Source: Planctomycetota bacterium (lineage in GTDB: Bacteria; Planctomycetota; Phycisphaerae; Phycisphaerales; Phycisphaeraceae). From it: 47,507 nucleotides of DNA. The stretch is taken from positions 1 through 47,507 of the forward strand of contig JAJRRS010000005.1 of the NCBI GenBank assembly GCA_024279275.1. The letters run 5' to 3'. Shown one piece after another: positions 6,640 to 26,247 of the stretch (position 1 is the first letter of the stretch; every line of letters begins with the position of its first letter). The position numbers and the translations under genes are program-made. The notes below the pieces were generated by a model. The model did no database searches and had not been told where the DNA came from. It saw only the letters and a program-made list of their open reading frames with translations.

Positions 6640-8264
6640 ACTTCCTGCGAGTCAAACAGGCCCAGTGCGCGTTGGCCGACGGTCGGCTGGACGAGGCGCA
6701 CGCATTGCTGAGCCGAGACGGCGTGCGTTCGCATCGTCAGGGGCAGCGCCTGGCGACGAAGCTGGTGAAGGCTTACGTTAAGCGTGGCCGGGCGCATCTG
6801 GAAGAGGGGCGTTTGTCCGAGGCGTTATCAGATTGTCAGAAGGCGTCGGTGCTGGGTGGGCATCAAAAGGATGTTGCAGAGTTGCGTAGCGAAGTTGTCA
6901 GGAAGATGGATGACAAACGTCGTGATGCGGATCGGCGTGACCTAACGCTTGATGGGGCGCGTCAGCACGCACGGGAGGGCTTTCTCTCCAAGGGTGTTGC
7001 GATGTTGCAAGGCATTCAAGGCGAGAGCACCCGGGTCGATCGTGCTGAGCAGGAACTGGAACTGCACCGCGCCAAGGCGGATGCGGCGATTGCGCGGGGC
7101 GGTGCTGCGTTGGATCGTGAAGACTGGGCGGCGGCGGGGCATCATCTGACGCTTGCGCGTCGGCTGCGTCCGTTTGATCGACGTGTGGATGAGTTGGCGG
7201 GGCGATTGTCACAGGAGGCGGTGGTAAAGGTGCGTGATGCGATGATGCGTGGCCGAGTTGATACGGCCCAGGCGTTGCTGCGTGCGGTTGCGCCGGCGGC
7301 GGGGGAAGATTTGGCGATCAATGAGATGCGTGAAGCTGTCGGGCAGGTTGCGCTGGCGTCGCAGGCACTACAGCGTGGTGATGCGCGGTCGGCGGGGCGC
7401 GGGTTGCGCAAGGTTAAGGCGCTATTGCCAGGTGCGAAGTGGGTGGATGAGGCGATCGGATTGGCGGATCGGATCGTTTTCAGCAGAGACACACTCGAAA
7501 CAGGGCCACTTGGGTTAATCTCGGACGGGTACGCGTCCCAAGCCCAGGCAGTGTCAAGTGGGGTGGTTCGCACCTCGTTCGATGCACGGGTAACGACTCC
7601 GATCGCCTATCATGGTGGTGTGGATGAACCGGTGTGTGGGAGCCAGAACGTGTTGCCGAAACAATTTTTGATTCAGGTTGATGGCACGGGTTCGGCGTTG
7701 GCGTTGTGCAACGCGGTGGTGACGATTGGGCCGATCAGTTCGCCGGACCGGCCGGATGTGGGGCTGATTGCTGATCCCAGTGTCCCGGTTGTGACGATCC
7801 AACGCACGCAGGACGATTACTTCTTGCGTAGCCCGCAACAGGTGAAGGTCAACGGCAAGACGACGAATGATAAATTGCTTAGTGATGGAGACAAGATCGA
7901 GCTTTCGCCTCGCTGCCGATTCAAGTTTCGTTTGCCCCACGCGGCAAGCACGACGGCGGTGATCGAGCTGGCGGGGGCGAGGCTCGTGCGTGGTGATATC
8001 AAGCGGATCCTATTGTTGGATCGTCAACTCGTCATCGGCGCGGGGCCGGCCTGTCATCTGCGAGCGGATTCGGCCCAGGAACCTGTTATTCTTAGTCTGC
8101 GCGATGGTCGGCTGATGCTGCAGTCCAAGCAAACGATGAAGGTGGGAGGCGACGATCACGATCCGCAGGCGGGGACTCCGGGGGCGGGGGCGGGGGTGCC
8201 GGGGGTGCCGATGGATACGCCTGTGAATTTTGGATCGGTTGCACTACGAATCATGGAGGCCTGA
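6636..8264 (+). CDS. TPR-like and FHA-domain protein (542 aa)
   Basis: Predicted cytoplasmic signalling scaffold. Residues 1 to about 280 form repeated helical hairpins of the TPR type, for example ALADGRLDEAHALLSRDG and LEEGRLSEALSDCQKAS. Residues about 349-430 fit a divergent FHA fold, the phosphothreonine-recognition domain, with strands around VVTIGPISSPDRPDV, then DYFLRSPQQVKVNGK and LSDGDKIELS. A weaker second FHA-like segment follows at about 460-500 (DRQLVIGAGPACHLRAD). The start is TTG, supported by GGAG at 6624-6627 eight bases before it. The first in-frame ATG is only at 6907 and would delete several repeats. The next gene is a Ser/Thr kinase, so this is the natural phospho-binding partner. 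That pairing is inferred. Confidence 0.8.
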   Translation: MNFLRVKQAQCALADGRLDEAHALLSRDGVRSHRQGQRLATKLVKAYVKRGRAHLEEGRLSEALSDCQKASVLGGHQKDVAELRSEVVRKMDDKRRDADRRDLTLDGARQHAREGFLSKGVAMLQGIQGESTRVDRAEQELELHRAKADAAIARGGAALDREDWAAAGHHLTLARRLRPFDRRVDELAGRLSQEAVVKVRDAMMRGRVDTAQALLRAVAPAAGEDLAINEMREAVGQVALASQALQRGDARSAGRGLRKVKALLPGAKWVDEAIGLADRIVFSRDTLETGPLGLISDGYASQAQAVSSGVVRTSFDARVTTPIAYHGGVDEPVCGSQNVLPKQFLIQVDGTGSALALCNAVVTIGPISSPDRPDVGLIADPSVPVVTIQRTQDDYFLRSPQQVKVNGKTTNDKLLSDGDKIELSPRCRFKFRLPHAASTTAVIELAGARLVRGDIKRILLLDRQLVIGAGPACHLRADSAQEPVILSLRDGRLMLQSKQTMKVGGDDHDPQAGTPGAGAGVPGVPMDTPVNFGSVALRIMEA

Positions 8265-8316
8265 GGGTTTTAGACGGCCAGGCTACAGAGGACGTTTTCG
8301 CTAGCAGGAAAAGACG

Positions 8317-10898
<2,582 letters not shown>

Positions 10899-10902
<4 letters not shown>

Positions 10903-12203
10903 TGGCTGCGGGTATTTCAATAGTTGGGTTGTTTGTTTTGGGCATCCTTGCCCTGCTGGCGATCCTGTTGATCGTGTTTATTGTTAAGGCTTTAAGTAAG
11001 AATCCGGGCGTGGGCCGGGTGTTAGTCGGTGGGTTTGCCGTGGTGGTGATCTGGGTTGTGGGTACGTTTTTGTTGTATCAGAGACAGACTGTGGATTCCA
11101 GAGAGAGTTTGAATTCCATAATGTCCTATGACGATAGGGTAGGCGTCTCCGGTGGGGGGGCTTCTATCCAACCACAAGCGCCCATGAGCAGCGGCATCAC
11201 GATCGCGGGCACGCCGTGGACGAATGCGGTTGAAGAGTTTCAGGATTTCGAGGCGGATGTTTACCCGTCCATCGAGGCGGCAGCCGAAGCACTGGGCCGA
11301 CGGGTGGGCACACGGCTGATGGAAACGTCAAGCACGGGCAATACAGCTAAGCGATCTATCTACGTCTGGCTTGATGAAGATTTAGGTTCCATCTCGCGCG
11401 ACGTATTGGAAGCGGTGGCGACGGGTATCCGGCAGAAGCTCGACAACCCGGCCTATGTGTCGGTCGAACGCCCGGCATCGCCTGACGCGGTCGCGGTCGG
11501 GCTGGCTGTCCAGGAGTTCCAATTCGAGAGTCACAAACGCTGGCGGAAACAAACCGAGTCGCGCTCGGGTGCGATTGCGCTCCGTGTTAAGACCCCTGAT
11601 GGGCCGTTCTCTGTCTCGACGCGCTTCAACGAAGCTCCCTGGGTAGAAGACCGCAACGCTTTCGCAGCAAAATACTCGAAAGGCGATTGGCTGGTCGGCT
11701 ACTCTGATGGCACACACACCACGCAAGAACAAGCGAAGCGGGACGCGATCCTCGCCGCCACCGAGACACTGCTCCCTCTGGCGAAGGCCCGGATCAGCCA
11801 ACTGCCCGCTTCCGACCAGCATCACTTCACCAAGCAGATGCAGGAAGACCCCGACTGGCTCCGCGATCGGATCGCCGACGAGTTGGTTGCAGGGAACATG
11901 TTGGCGGACCGGTTTGCCCAGCGTTTTGATCGGCCCTACGGCACGGTCTGGCGCGAGGCGGTGCTGATCGATGCTTCACCCAAACGTATCGAGGAGATCG
12001 CAAGGTCGCTGGTGCAGGGCGTGGATTCCCGTGTGGCGAGTAAACGGGGGGCCTTGTTATCGTACATCGCGATGTTCGGGTTGGTGCTGGGGACGTATGT
12101 ATTTCTGAATATGGCGACGAAGGGTTATTATGCCGGGGCGCTGCGTTTTGTGGCGGTCGTCGGGGTGGTGGTGGTGGTGTTTATTGTGAAGTTTTTGATT
12201 TGA
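10899..12203 (+). CDS. four-TM membrane protein with large loop domain (434 aa)
   Basis: Not recognised. Two hydrophobic helices near the N-terminus (about 6-30 and 40-57) and two at the C-terminus (about 388-405 and 410-433) flank a soluble domain of about 330 residues. That domain contains mixed alpha/beta sequence such as SKGDWLVGYSDGTHTTQEQA. A run of seven G (near 11154) encodes part of a Gly-rich linker. The start overlaps the kinase stop by four bases, so it is translationally coupled to the kinase and probably acts with it at the membrane. Orientation of the loop domain cannot be decided from the sequence. Confidence 0.85.
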
Positions 12204-12230
12204 TGGGGTTCTCTGGATCGATGCATCAGT

Positions 12231-13187
12231 ATGAACAAACTATCCGAGGCTGAACGCTACCTGCTGGACGCGGTGCGTCGTGGGGATGAGCAGGGTTGGC
12301 CGCAACTGGTGGATCGTTACCAGGGGCGGTTGTTGGCGTTTGCGCGTAGCCGGGTGCGTGATGCGGGTGAGGCGGAGGACCTGGTGCAGGAGGCGTTCAT
12401 CGGGCTGCTGCGCGGGCTTGAGAAGTTTCGCGGGGATTCGAGTTTGGAGACGTATTTATTTTCGATCCTGCGTCGGCGGATTATTGATGCGTATCGGGGC
12501 AAGGCAAAAAGTCTGTGTTTGTTGCGGGATACGTTGCGGGCGGGGGACGATGATTCGGATGCGGGGCCTGAGTCTCGTTTGCCGGCCCCGGACCTGACGG
12601 CGAGCACTTATGCCCGCAATGCCGAACACCGTGGCGAGATGCACAGTGCGCTTGCGGGTGCGATCGATGAGCTGGTGTGTGGGTATAAGGATGCGTTGAA
12701 CTTTCGTGAGTTGCAGATCATTGAGCTGGTATTTTATGCGCAACTAAAAAACGCGGAGGTGGCGGAGGCGGTGGGCGTGGATGCTGGGCATGTGGGGACG
12801 GTCAAGCATCGCAGCCTGGCACGCATCCGAAAACACCTGCTGGATCAAGTTGCCCCCGGTAGCCCCGCCTCCGGTAGCTCCGCCGCTGGTACTTCCCCGG
12901 ATCCCCCTGATTCCCCGGACCTGCCGGATATCCCGGATGCTTTGCTCACCGCGGTCTGGGAAGACCATCGGCCAAGCTGCCCCAAGCGAAGCACGATCGG
13001 CGGGTATCACCTGGGCACGCTGGACCCGGGCTGGCAGGGTTATGTTGATTTTCATCTGAATCGGCTTGGTTGTCGGTTTTGCCTGGCGAACCTTGATGAC
13101 CTCAAGGAAAGCGAAGACCGGGCACATTTGGATCGGCTTCGCCAGCGGGTGCTGCAATCGACGGTGGGGTTTTTGAAGAAGGGCTGA
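12231..13187 (+). CDS. ECF-like sigma-70 family factor with C-terminal Cys/His domain (318 aa)
   Basis: RNA polymerase sigma factor. Region 2 (about residues 10-85) reads WPQLVDRYQGRLLAFARSR, then EAEDLVQEAFIGLLRGLEKF and the promoter-melting segment ETYLFSILRRRIIDAYRG. Region 4 (about 130-205) has FRELQIIELVFYAQL and the helix-turn-helix NAEVAEAVGVDAGHVGTVKHRSL. A Pro/Ser-rich linker follows. The last 85 residues contain RPSCPKRSTIGGYHLGTLD and FHLNRLGCRFC, a Cys/His arrangement reminiscent of anti-sigma zinc fingers, making this far longer than a standard ECF factor (about 190). It starts 27 bases after the kinase-coupled membrane gene and is followed by a terminator, so it probably closes that operon. 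Kinase control of this factor is an inference. Confidence 0.92.
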   Translation: MNKLSEAERYLLDAVRRGDEQGWPQLVDRYQGRLLAFARSRVRDAGEAEDLVQEAFIGLLRGLEKFRGDSSLETYLFSILRRRIIDAYRGKAKSLCLLRDTLRAGDDDSDAGPESRLPAPDLTASTYARNAEHRGEMHSALAGAIDELVCGYKDALNFRELQIIELVFYAQLKNAEVAEAVGVDAGHVGTVKHRSLARIRKHLLDQVAPGSPASGSSAAGTSPDPPDSPDLPDIPDALLTAVWEDHRPSCPKRSTIGGYHLGTLDPGWQGYVDFHLNRLGCRFCLANLDDLKESEDRAHLDRLRQRVLQSTVGFLKKG

Positions 13188-13208
13188 TTGGGCCCCCGGC
13201 CCCCCGGC

Positions 13209-13231
13209 CCCCCGGAAGCCCCGGGGGTTTT
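13209..13231 (+). terminator. Rho-independent terminator after the sigma gene
   Basis: CCCCCGG at 13209-13215 pairs with CCGGGGG at 13221-13227 and is followed by TTTT. It lies 22 bases after the sigma stop codon and marks the end of the kinase/sigma operon. Extra CCCCCGG units just upstream offer alternative pairings. Confidence 0.7.
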
Positions 13232-13335
13232 GTGGATGTGGTGGATCAACCGTGGGCTTGCGCTCATGGCTATTACGAACCGGCCATGATGCGTGGATTC
13301 AGAACGCTGGGATTGCCCGCCGGTACAATGCCCGC

Positions 13336-13542
13336 ATGAGTGACCGACTGACTAACGTGGAAGAGAAGATCGCTTACTTGGAACAATTTGTTTCCGAGTT
13401 GGATGGCGTGGTGCGCGAGTTGCACGACGGGTTGAATGCGGTGCGGCGTGAGGTGGGGCAACTGCGGAATCAGCTTGGGCAGCAGGGGCAGGGGGATGAT
13501 GAGGGGGACGATCTGGAGGCGCAGAGGCCGCCGCATTATTGA
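13336..13542 (+). CDS. slyX: SlyX-family protein (68 aa)
   Basis: Short coiled-coil protein of the SlyX family, whose molecular role is unknown. It reads MSDRLTNVEEKIAYLEQF, continues with heptads (LDGVVRELHDGLNAVRREV) and ends in PPHY, the hallmark C-terminus of SlyX proteins. Length matches the family (about 70). It lies between the sigma-factor terminator and the diacylglycerol-kinase-family gene on the same strand. A longer frame beginning at 13252 exists, but its N-terminal extension does not look like SlyX. Confidence 0.85.
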   Translation: MSDRLTNVEEKIAYLEQFVSELDGVVRELHDGLNAVRREVGQLRNQLGQQGQGDDEGDDLEAQRPPHY

Positions 13543-13629
13543 GTTGGGCGTGGGGGGGGATTGTGGGATGGTGTATAGCGGATCGCGGGTAGAAGACGAG
13601 GCGTGTGGGTTTAATTCGGAGGTCGATCT

Positions 13630-14610
13630 TTGTCTGATGCACATGGCGTGTTGATTTGTGCCAATCCGTTCAGCGGGTCTGGGCCGAATGGTCGGCTTGC
13701 GGAGGCGTTGGTGGGGGAGCTGTCGGGCAGGGGGTTTGAGGCCAGGCTTCTGTGGGGTCTTGAGGAACGCGAGGCCGCGTTGTCGGACCCGGGTTTGGCG
13801 GAGTGGTGTCGATGTGTGGTGGTGGCGGGGGGGGATGGGTCGATCGGTGCGGTGATTAATGAGATGGGGCGGGCGGGTGCGCTGCCGGGGGTATTGCCGG
13901 GGGCGGGGGGGCCGGGGGTGGCGTTGGCGACGCTGCCGATCGGTAATGAAAACCTGTTTGCGAAGCACTATGGATTTACGGGTGATGTCGTGGCACTGGC
14001 GGATGCGATAGAGGCGGGGCGGACACGCCGGGTTGATCTGGGGCGGGTGAGTTCGCCGGGTGAGGATTCGCAGGGGTATCTGTTTACGTTGATGGCGGGT
14101 GTGGGGTTTGATGCTGAGGTGGTGCATCGGATGGATCGTTGGCGGTCTACTCACAAGGGTCTTCGGCGTGTAAGCCGGGCCAGCTATTTCCCCCGGGTTG
14201 TCTCGTCGGCATGGGGCTATGGGTATCCCAGGCTGAGGGTGGAGGCTGACGGGGAGGCATTTACGGGAACACATTTATTTGTCTTTAATCTGCCTGAATA
14301 CGGCGGGGGATTTGAGCTTGCGCCGCCGGGTTGTTGTGGGGATGATGGTTTGTTGGACTGGGTGATGTTTGATCGGCCGGGGGTGTTGCCGTTGCTGGGT
14401 TGCGCGTGGTCGGTCCTGCGTGGCAAGCACTTGCATCGTCGTGATGTACAGCACGGTCGAACGAAGTGCCTGACAATCCGGTCGGATTCAGAGGCTGCGG
14501 TTCAGCCCCCGGCTCAGCCCCCGGTGCAAGTGGATGGCGACCCAGCGGGCGTCTTGCCGGTGGATGTGCGGGTGGATGAGCGGGTCCAGCTTGAATTGTT
14601 GATAACTTGA
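13630..14610 (+). CDS. diacylglycerol kinase / lipid kinase family protein (326 aa)
   Basis: ATP-dependent lipid or sphingosine-type kinase, probably acting on a membrane lipid. The N-terminal nucleotide fold has ICANPFSGSGPNGRLAEALV and the conserved VVVAGGDGSIGAVINEM (GGDG loop, near residues 60-75), then LPIGNENLFAKHYG, the family's PxGTxN-type motif with Asn-Glu-Asn in this lineage. Later it has MAGVGFDAEVVHRMD. The start is TTG with GGAGG at 13618-13622 seven bases upstream; no better ATG is near. The GGDG codons include a run of eight G (13827-13834). The substrate cannot be told from sequence. Confidence 0.85.
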   Translation: MSDAHGVLICANPFSGSGPNGRLAEALVGELSGRGFEARLLWGLEEREAALSDPGLAEWCRCVVVAGGDGSIGAVINEMGRAGALPGVLPGAGGPGVALATLPIGNENLFAKHYGFTGDVVALADAIEAGRTRRVDLGRVSSPGEDSQGYLFTLMAGVGFDAEVVHRMDRWRSTHKGLRRVSRASYFPRVVSSAWGYGYPRLRVEADGEAFTGTHLFVFNLPEYGGGFELAPPGCCGDDGLLDWVMFDRPGVLPLLGCAWSVLRGKHLHRRDVQHGRTKCLTIRSDSEAAVQPPAQPPVQVDGDPAGVLPVDVRVDERVQLELLIT

Positions 14611-14782
14611 TAGCCGGGTAGGTCTAATAACGGATAAAGCGTAGGGATATTGATTTTTTGGCACGATGTTAGTCGTGTCTATAACGCATATTAGCAGCGT
14701 GGTTTATGGACTGTTCAATCTGATAAATCAGCAAAGTCAAGGCCCAACGGCCCAAAAACATGAAAATTTTGGCCCCGCCGGG

Positions 14783-14811
14783 TTGTGGCGGGAGAAAATT
14801 TAGTCTATACT
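14783..14811 (+). promoter_or_regulatory. probable rpoB promoter
   Basis: TTGTGG at 14783-14788, a spacer of 17, and TATACT at 14806-14811, about 89 bases before the rpoB start codon. The 289-base gap before rpoB contains no other gene. Confidence 0.6.
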
Positions 14812-14899
14812 AATCGGTTCGCGGTGCATAAAACGATGATCGGGAAGCTGTAAGGCCTGTAACTAACTACACTTATCACTCGCAAGATCGAGGTAATCG

Positions 14900-18682
<3,783 letters not shown>

Positions 18683-18768
18683 ATCGACGGTAGGGGCAGT
18701 GACATGTGCCGGTGACGCCGGCCAACCAAAAACTTTCACGCTCAATAACCTTGGGAGCGTCTTGAACT

Positions 18769-23220
<4,452 letters not shown>

Positions 23221-23253
23221 CACACGGTTAGATCAATCGCATAAACATAAAAA

Positions 23254-23279
23254 CCCACGCCTCACGGCGTGGGTTTTTT
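23254..23279 (+). terminator. Rho-independent terminator of rpoBC
   Basis: CCCACGCC at 23254-23261, loop TCAC, GGCGTGGG at 23266-23273, followed by TTTTTT. An A run precedes the stem, so it could also act on the other strand. Confidence 0.93.
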
Positions 23280-23352
23280 AATAAATATTCTGATACAAGA
23301 TCGTGCGTTGATCTATCGAGCGTTCTCAATCCAAACGTAGCATCTCACCAAT

Positions 23353-23376
23353 AGCCCCCGGCGGAAGCCGGGGGCT
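23353..23376. repeat. REP-like hairpin with GGAA loop
   Basis: AGCCCCCGGC, GGAA, GCCGGGGGCT: a perfect 10-bp stem. It belongs to the same family as the hairpin at 6550-6573, with compensatory stem differences. It sits between rpoC and the convergent DUF481-type gene. Confidence 0.7.
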
Positions 23377-23410
23377 CAATCGCGGGCTTCCGTTCGTGGT
23401 TAACGAATAT

Positions 23411-23510
23411 TACCAATCCCGTTAAATACTCGTGCGTCTGTGAAGCCCACGTTCTCCTGAACGTGGGACGGTACAACGAACTGACGCACGAGTTCTTTTC
23501 GGGATTGGTA
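23411..23510. repeat. 100-bp three-block long hairpin, MITE-like or structured RNA
   Basis: Three pairs of exact inverted blocks are nested in order: TACCAATCCCG (23411-23421) with 23500-23510; ACTCGTGCGTC (23428-23438) with 23483-23493; CCCACGTTC (23446-23454) with 23459-23467. The apical loop is TCCT. The outer ends lie inside short AT-rich flanks, with TAT on both sides (23408-23410 and 23511-23513). It lies in the non-coding gap between rpoC and a convergent gene. It could be a small mobile element, a bidirectional terminator or a structured RNA. No coding potential is seen. Confidence 0.75.
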
Positions 23511-23614
23511 TATTACGGTTTCAATTTAATTTATGCGCGACCGCTTGACCCTCAGCCCTCGGGTTTACCAGGGGTTGGCGCGACATCAGGCACGATTATT
23601 TATCGTGATCCGCA

Positions 23615-24553
23615 TCAGAAGTCGAAAACCAGCGCCCCGTAGTACTTCACGTCGTTGTGTTTGGCGGTCCCGCCGGTCTTGGATTCGTACTCGTTGTCGA
23701 TGCCGAACTTGAGGCTGATCCCGTCCGCTTCATCGATCGCCAGCGTCCATGCGGTGCCAGCGAGGGTGCGTGACTCGCCGAACTCGTCGAGGTCGGGGAA
23801 CACCGTGACATAGCTTTCGAGTTTCTGCCGGTCGTTGATCTGGTAGACCCATTCCAAGCCGAACAGCGCCTCGGGGACCAGTTCACCGATGATGCCGCCC
23901 TCGTAGCTGGCCCCGATGCCCGTCCGTCCGATGAGGCTGTGCTTGTCGGTGTCGATCAGTTGCTTGCCGACGCCGAGGAATCCGCCGGTCCGGGTCTCCC
24001 AGTCCTGGAACTCGTCGTACTCGAACTTGGCGCTGGCGAACTTGAACCAGGGGCTGTCGGGCATGAGCCAGTCGTGGGTTGCTATTGCGGTGAATTCGTT
24101 GCGGGTCCGGCTGCTGTCGTTTTCGGTACGGAAGTACCTCGCGCCCAGGAGCCAGCGGTGAAAGTCGTCTTCCTGCGTGGCGGTGAAGACGGAGTGGAGG
24201 TCGAACGTCTGGCTGTTCCCATCGCTGCCGTTGAAGCCAAGCTCAAAGTTCTTGTCCCAGCCGGGTAGCAGTTTCTGTGAGAGTGAATCAGGGGCGGGGG
24301 GCGCTGGCTCATCTTCGGGTTCGGCGGCGACCAGGGCGTCTTCACCCTCCGGGGATGTGATCAGGACGGCCTTCACCTGCTCGACAGGGACCTGGATCTG
24401 CCCCAAAACCGGGTGCTCGATGACGATCATCTGATCGGATTGTTCCACGACCTTGCCGTGCAGCAGGTCGCCGGCCACCAGCTCGACGGTGTCGGCGAAG
24501 ATGGGCGTAGAGGCAATGAAAAACGCGAGTACAGCTACAAAATAATTCCGCAC
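23615..24553 (-). CDS. DUF481-type outer-membrane protein (312 aa)
   Basis: Secreted protein with a signal peptide (MRNYFVAVLAFFIASTPIFA, cleaved near residue 20). A short domain about residues 21-70 (VELVAGDLLHGKVVE, IQVPVEQVKAVLI) follows; it is typical of proteins that open a DUF481 barrel. After a Pro/Glu linker the DUF481-like part begins at ELGFNGSDGNSQTFDLHS, with alternating beta strands ending in VKYYGALVFDF, a terminal aromatic residue as in outer-membrane barrels. The start is GTG with GGGAG six bases before it. It is transcribed toward rpoC. Function in the outer membrane is unknown. Confidence 0.85.
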   Translation of the reverse strand: MRNYFVAVLAFFIASTPIFADTVELVAGDLLHGKVVEQSDQMIVIEHPVLGQIQVPVEQVKAVLITSPEGEDALVAAEPEDEPAPPAPDSLSQKLLPGWDKNFELGFNGSDGNSQTFDLHSVFTATQEDDFHRWLLGARYFRTENDSSRTRNEFTAIATHDWLMPDSPWFKFASAKFEYDEFQDWETRTGGFLGVGKQLIDTDKHSLIGRTGIGASYEGGIIGELVPEALFGLEWVYQINDRQKLESYVTVFPDLDEFGESRTLAGTAWTLAIDEADGISLKFGIDNEYESKTGGTAKHNDVKYYGALVFDF

Positions 24554-24684
24554 GGAATGCTCCCTGATCGTTGAGTTGGGTGGTGTTAGTGCTGGGCGCT
24601 AAATCAGTTTCCATGATATCTGATTTATCCTGATTTTCCAAGGGTGAGCGCTTGATGTCTGGGTTATTGGACTCTGTCAATGCG

Positions 24685-24717
24685 CAAAAAAAAGCCGCCG
24701 GGGTTTAACCCGACGGC
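24685..24717 (-). terminator. terminator of the PEP-CTERM gene at 24756
   Basis: On the minus strand GCCGTCGGG pairs with CCCGGCGGC around a TTAAA-type loop and is followed by a run of T (A8 on the plus strand at 24686-24693). It lies about 40 bases after the gene's stop. Confidence 0.88.
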
Positions 24718-24755
24718 TGTGAAATCAAGATAACTTGTCGAAACCAAGCCGAGGC

Positions 24756-25673
24756 TTAGCGGCGACGAAGCATCATCAGACCACCCAGGCCCATGAGAGC
24801 CAGGCTGGCTGGTTCTGGGACGTCGGTGACGACGACATTGGTGTAGAGGCCAGCGGAGACAGCAGGGTTGCCGGCGATCGAGCTGAAGAAGTCAGCGTAG
24901 ATCAGGCTGAGGCTGCCGGTGGTGCTGAAGCCAGTGCCATCGGTGTTGTCAAGGGTAACGACGTGGACGCCGTCAACCTCGAATTTGGCGCGGGTGCCAG
25001 AGACGGTGATGACCATCTCACGCCAGGCGAAGCCAGCCGCACCAGCGCGGGTGAACTCGATCTGAGCAGGGTGCAGCAGAGTCTGTGCTGCGGGGGCACC
25101 GGTGGGTGGGAACAGGCCGATTTCGCCACCGATGTTAGGGTGGTTCAGGCCGGTGAGCAGGCCGTTGAACCCGCCGTCGCCGAGACCCTGAAGCGTGCCG
25201 TTTTCGTGTGCACGAAGGTCTGTGCCTGAGCCAGCATCGCCGGTGAAGGTCAGGTTGGCACCGGAGTCAAACGCGGCAGCCGCGCCGTCGTGACCGATGG
25301 CCGCACCGATGAATTCGGTCGAGCCAGCGCCACCGAATTCCAAAGGACCGGTGTAGTTGGCCCAGAAGTTCAGGGTGACCTGGTAGGTGCCGCTGAAGAC
25401 GGTGTTGCTGTGAACGCCGATGCTCTCGGCGCCGGTCGTGGCGTCACCGTTGTTGGCTTCGAGCCTAAGAGCAAGGGTGTTAGTAGCACCGGGAGCCATC
25501 GGGACGCCGATTGCGCTGTAGTCGTAGCCGAAGGTTGCGAGGCTGTCAGCGGTACCGTTGACGGTCCAGTTGGCACCGGTGCTCATGTCGTCCGACAGAA
25601 GCACAGCAGCCGAAGCCGACGATGCGGTCATTGCTGCGGCAGCAACTGCGAGTCCATATCCAAACTTTCTCAT
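24756..25673 (-). CDS. PEP-CTERM surface protein (305 aa)
   Basis: Exported protein with a signal peptide (residues 1-22, ending SSASAA) and a C-terminal sorting tail VPEPASLALMGLGG followed by RRR, the PEP-CTERM signal recognised by an exosortase (not in this window). The body is a beta-rich domain with repeated asparagine/glycine motifs (for example NFWANYTGPLEFGGAG and DAGSGTDLRAHENG). It aligns almost end to end with the N-terminal domain of the neighbour at 26248-27372, so the two are close paralogues, but it lacks the dockerin-like repeats. AGGAGG lies nine bases before the ATG, in a leader shared with the gene at 30134. Likely ligand or role: unknown. Confidence 0.92.
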   Translation of the reverse strand: MRKFGYGLAVAAAAMTASSASAAVLLSDDMSTGANWTVNGTADSLATFGYDYSAIGVPMAPGATNTLALRLEANNGDATTGAESIGVHSNTVFSGTYQVTLNFWANYTGPLEFGGAGSTEFIGAAIGHDGAAAAFDSGANLTFTGDAGSGTDLRAHENGTLQGLGDGGFNGLLTGLNHPNIGGEIGLFPPTGAPAAQTLLHPAQIEFTRAGAAGFAWREMVITVSGTRAKFEVDGVHVVTLDNTDGTGFSTTGSLSLIYADFFSSIAGNPAVSAGLYTNVVVTDVPEPASLALMGLGGLMMLRRR

Positions 25674-25855
25674 CTCTCCGTCCTCCTAAAAATGAAGAAT
25701 CAAAACTCTTAACTCAAACAATAAAAATCACACACCCGTGGTGTGTATTTACGCGAATTGATAAACCGGTTCTCTCTCTCCTTCGATCCCGTGCCCAGAA
25801 TGGGCCTCAATGAAATCCTTCTCTCCCTACACTTCTACCCCCAATACTTATGTAT

Positions 25856-25907
25856 AGAATGACCCAAATGGTATCATTTGTCAAGCCTAATGTTTTATAA
25901 TTATCGA
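25856..25907 (-). promoter_or_regulatory. promoter of PEP-CTERM gene 24756, shared type
   Basis: On the minus strand: TCGATAATT (rc of 25899-25907), TTGACA (rc of 25879-25884), a spacer of 17 and CATTCT (rc of 25856-25861). The same order, with TGGGTCA between the two boxes, occurs upstream of the PEP-CTERM gene at 30134. The leader is about 180 nt long. Confidence 0.6.
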
Positions 25908-26120
25908 AGTTCAGGCACTATTTTCGGCCTTGAAGCCGTATTTTACGAGATCGGGTGTCAGTGGGGCGGCTTAGGTAATCTCGCTAATCTGGCGTATCCG
26001 CACCCGCCGACCGGTATTGGGATAAATGGGTGCGGGGGGGATGTTAAAAAGATGTTTTAGTATGATTTTGTGCCGACTTCTCGGCAGTTACTTGCACAGA
26101 TGATGAGACAAAATCAGCGC
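25908..26120. other. non-coding gap, nothing recognised
   Basis: Between the promoter above and the terminator of the next gene. I see no gene-like frame, hairpin with a T run, or repeat here; the composition is AT-richer than the genes. Confidence 0.5.
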
Positions 26121-26155
26121 AAAAAAATCCGGGCGCCGTGGGAGCGGACGCCCGG
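26121..26155 (-). terminator. terminator of the PEP-CTERM gene at 26248
   Basis: CCGGGCG (26129-26135) pairs with CGCCCGG (26149-26155). On the minus strand the stem is followed by a T run (A7 at 26121-26127). Confidence 0.85.
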
Positions 26156-26247
26156 TTCAGTGTTTGAGGACGGCAACAAACCGAGTTTGGTGTCGTCCCC
26201 TCCAACAAACTAATTGGAAGGTCGGGTCGCTTTAAGGCAATCCTTTA

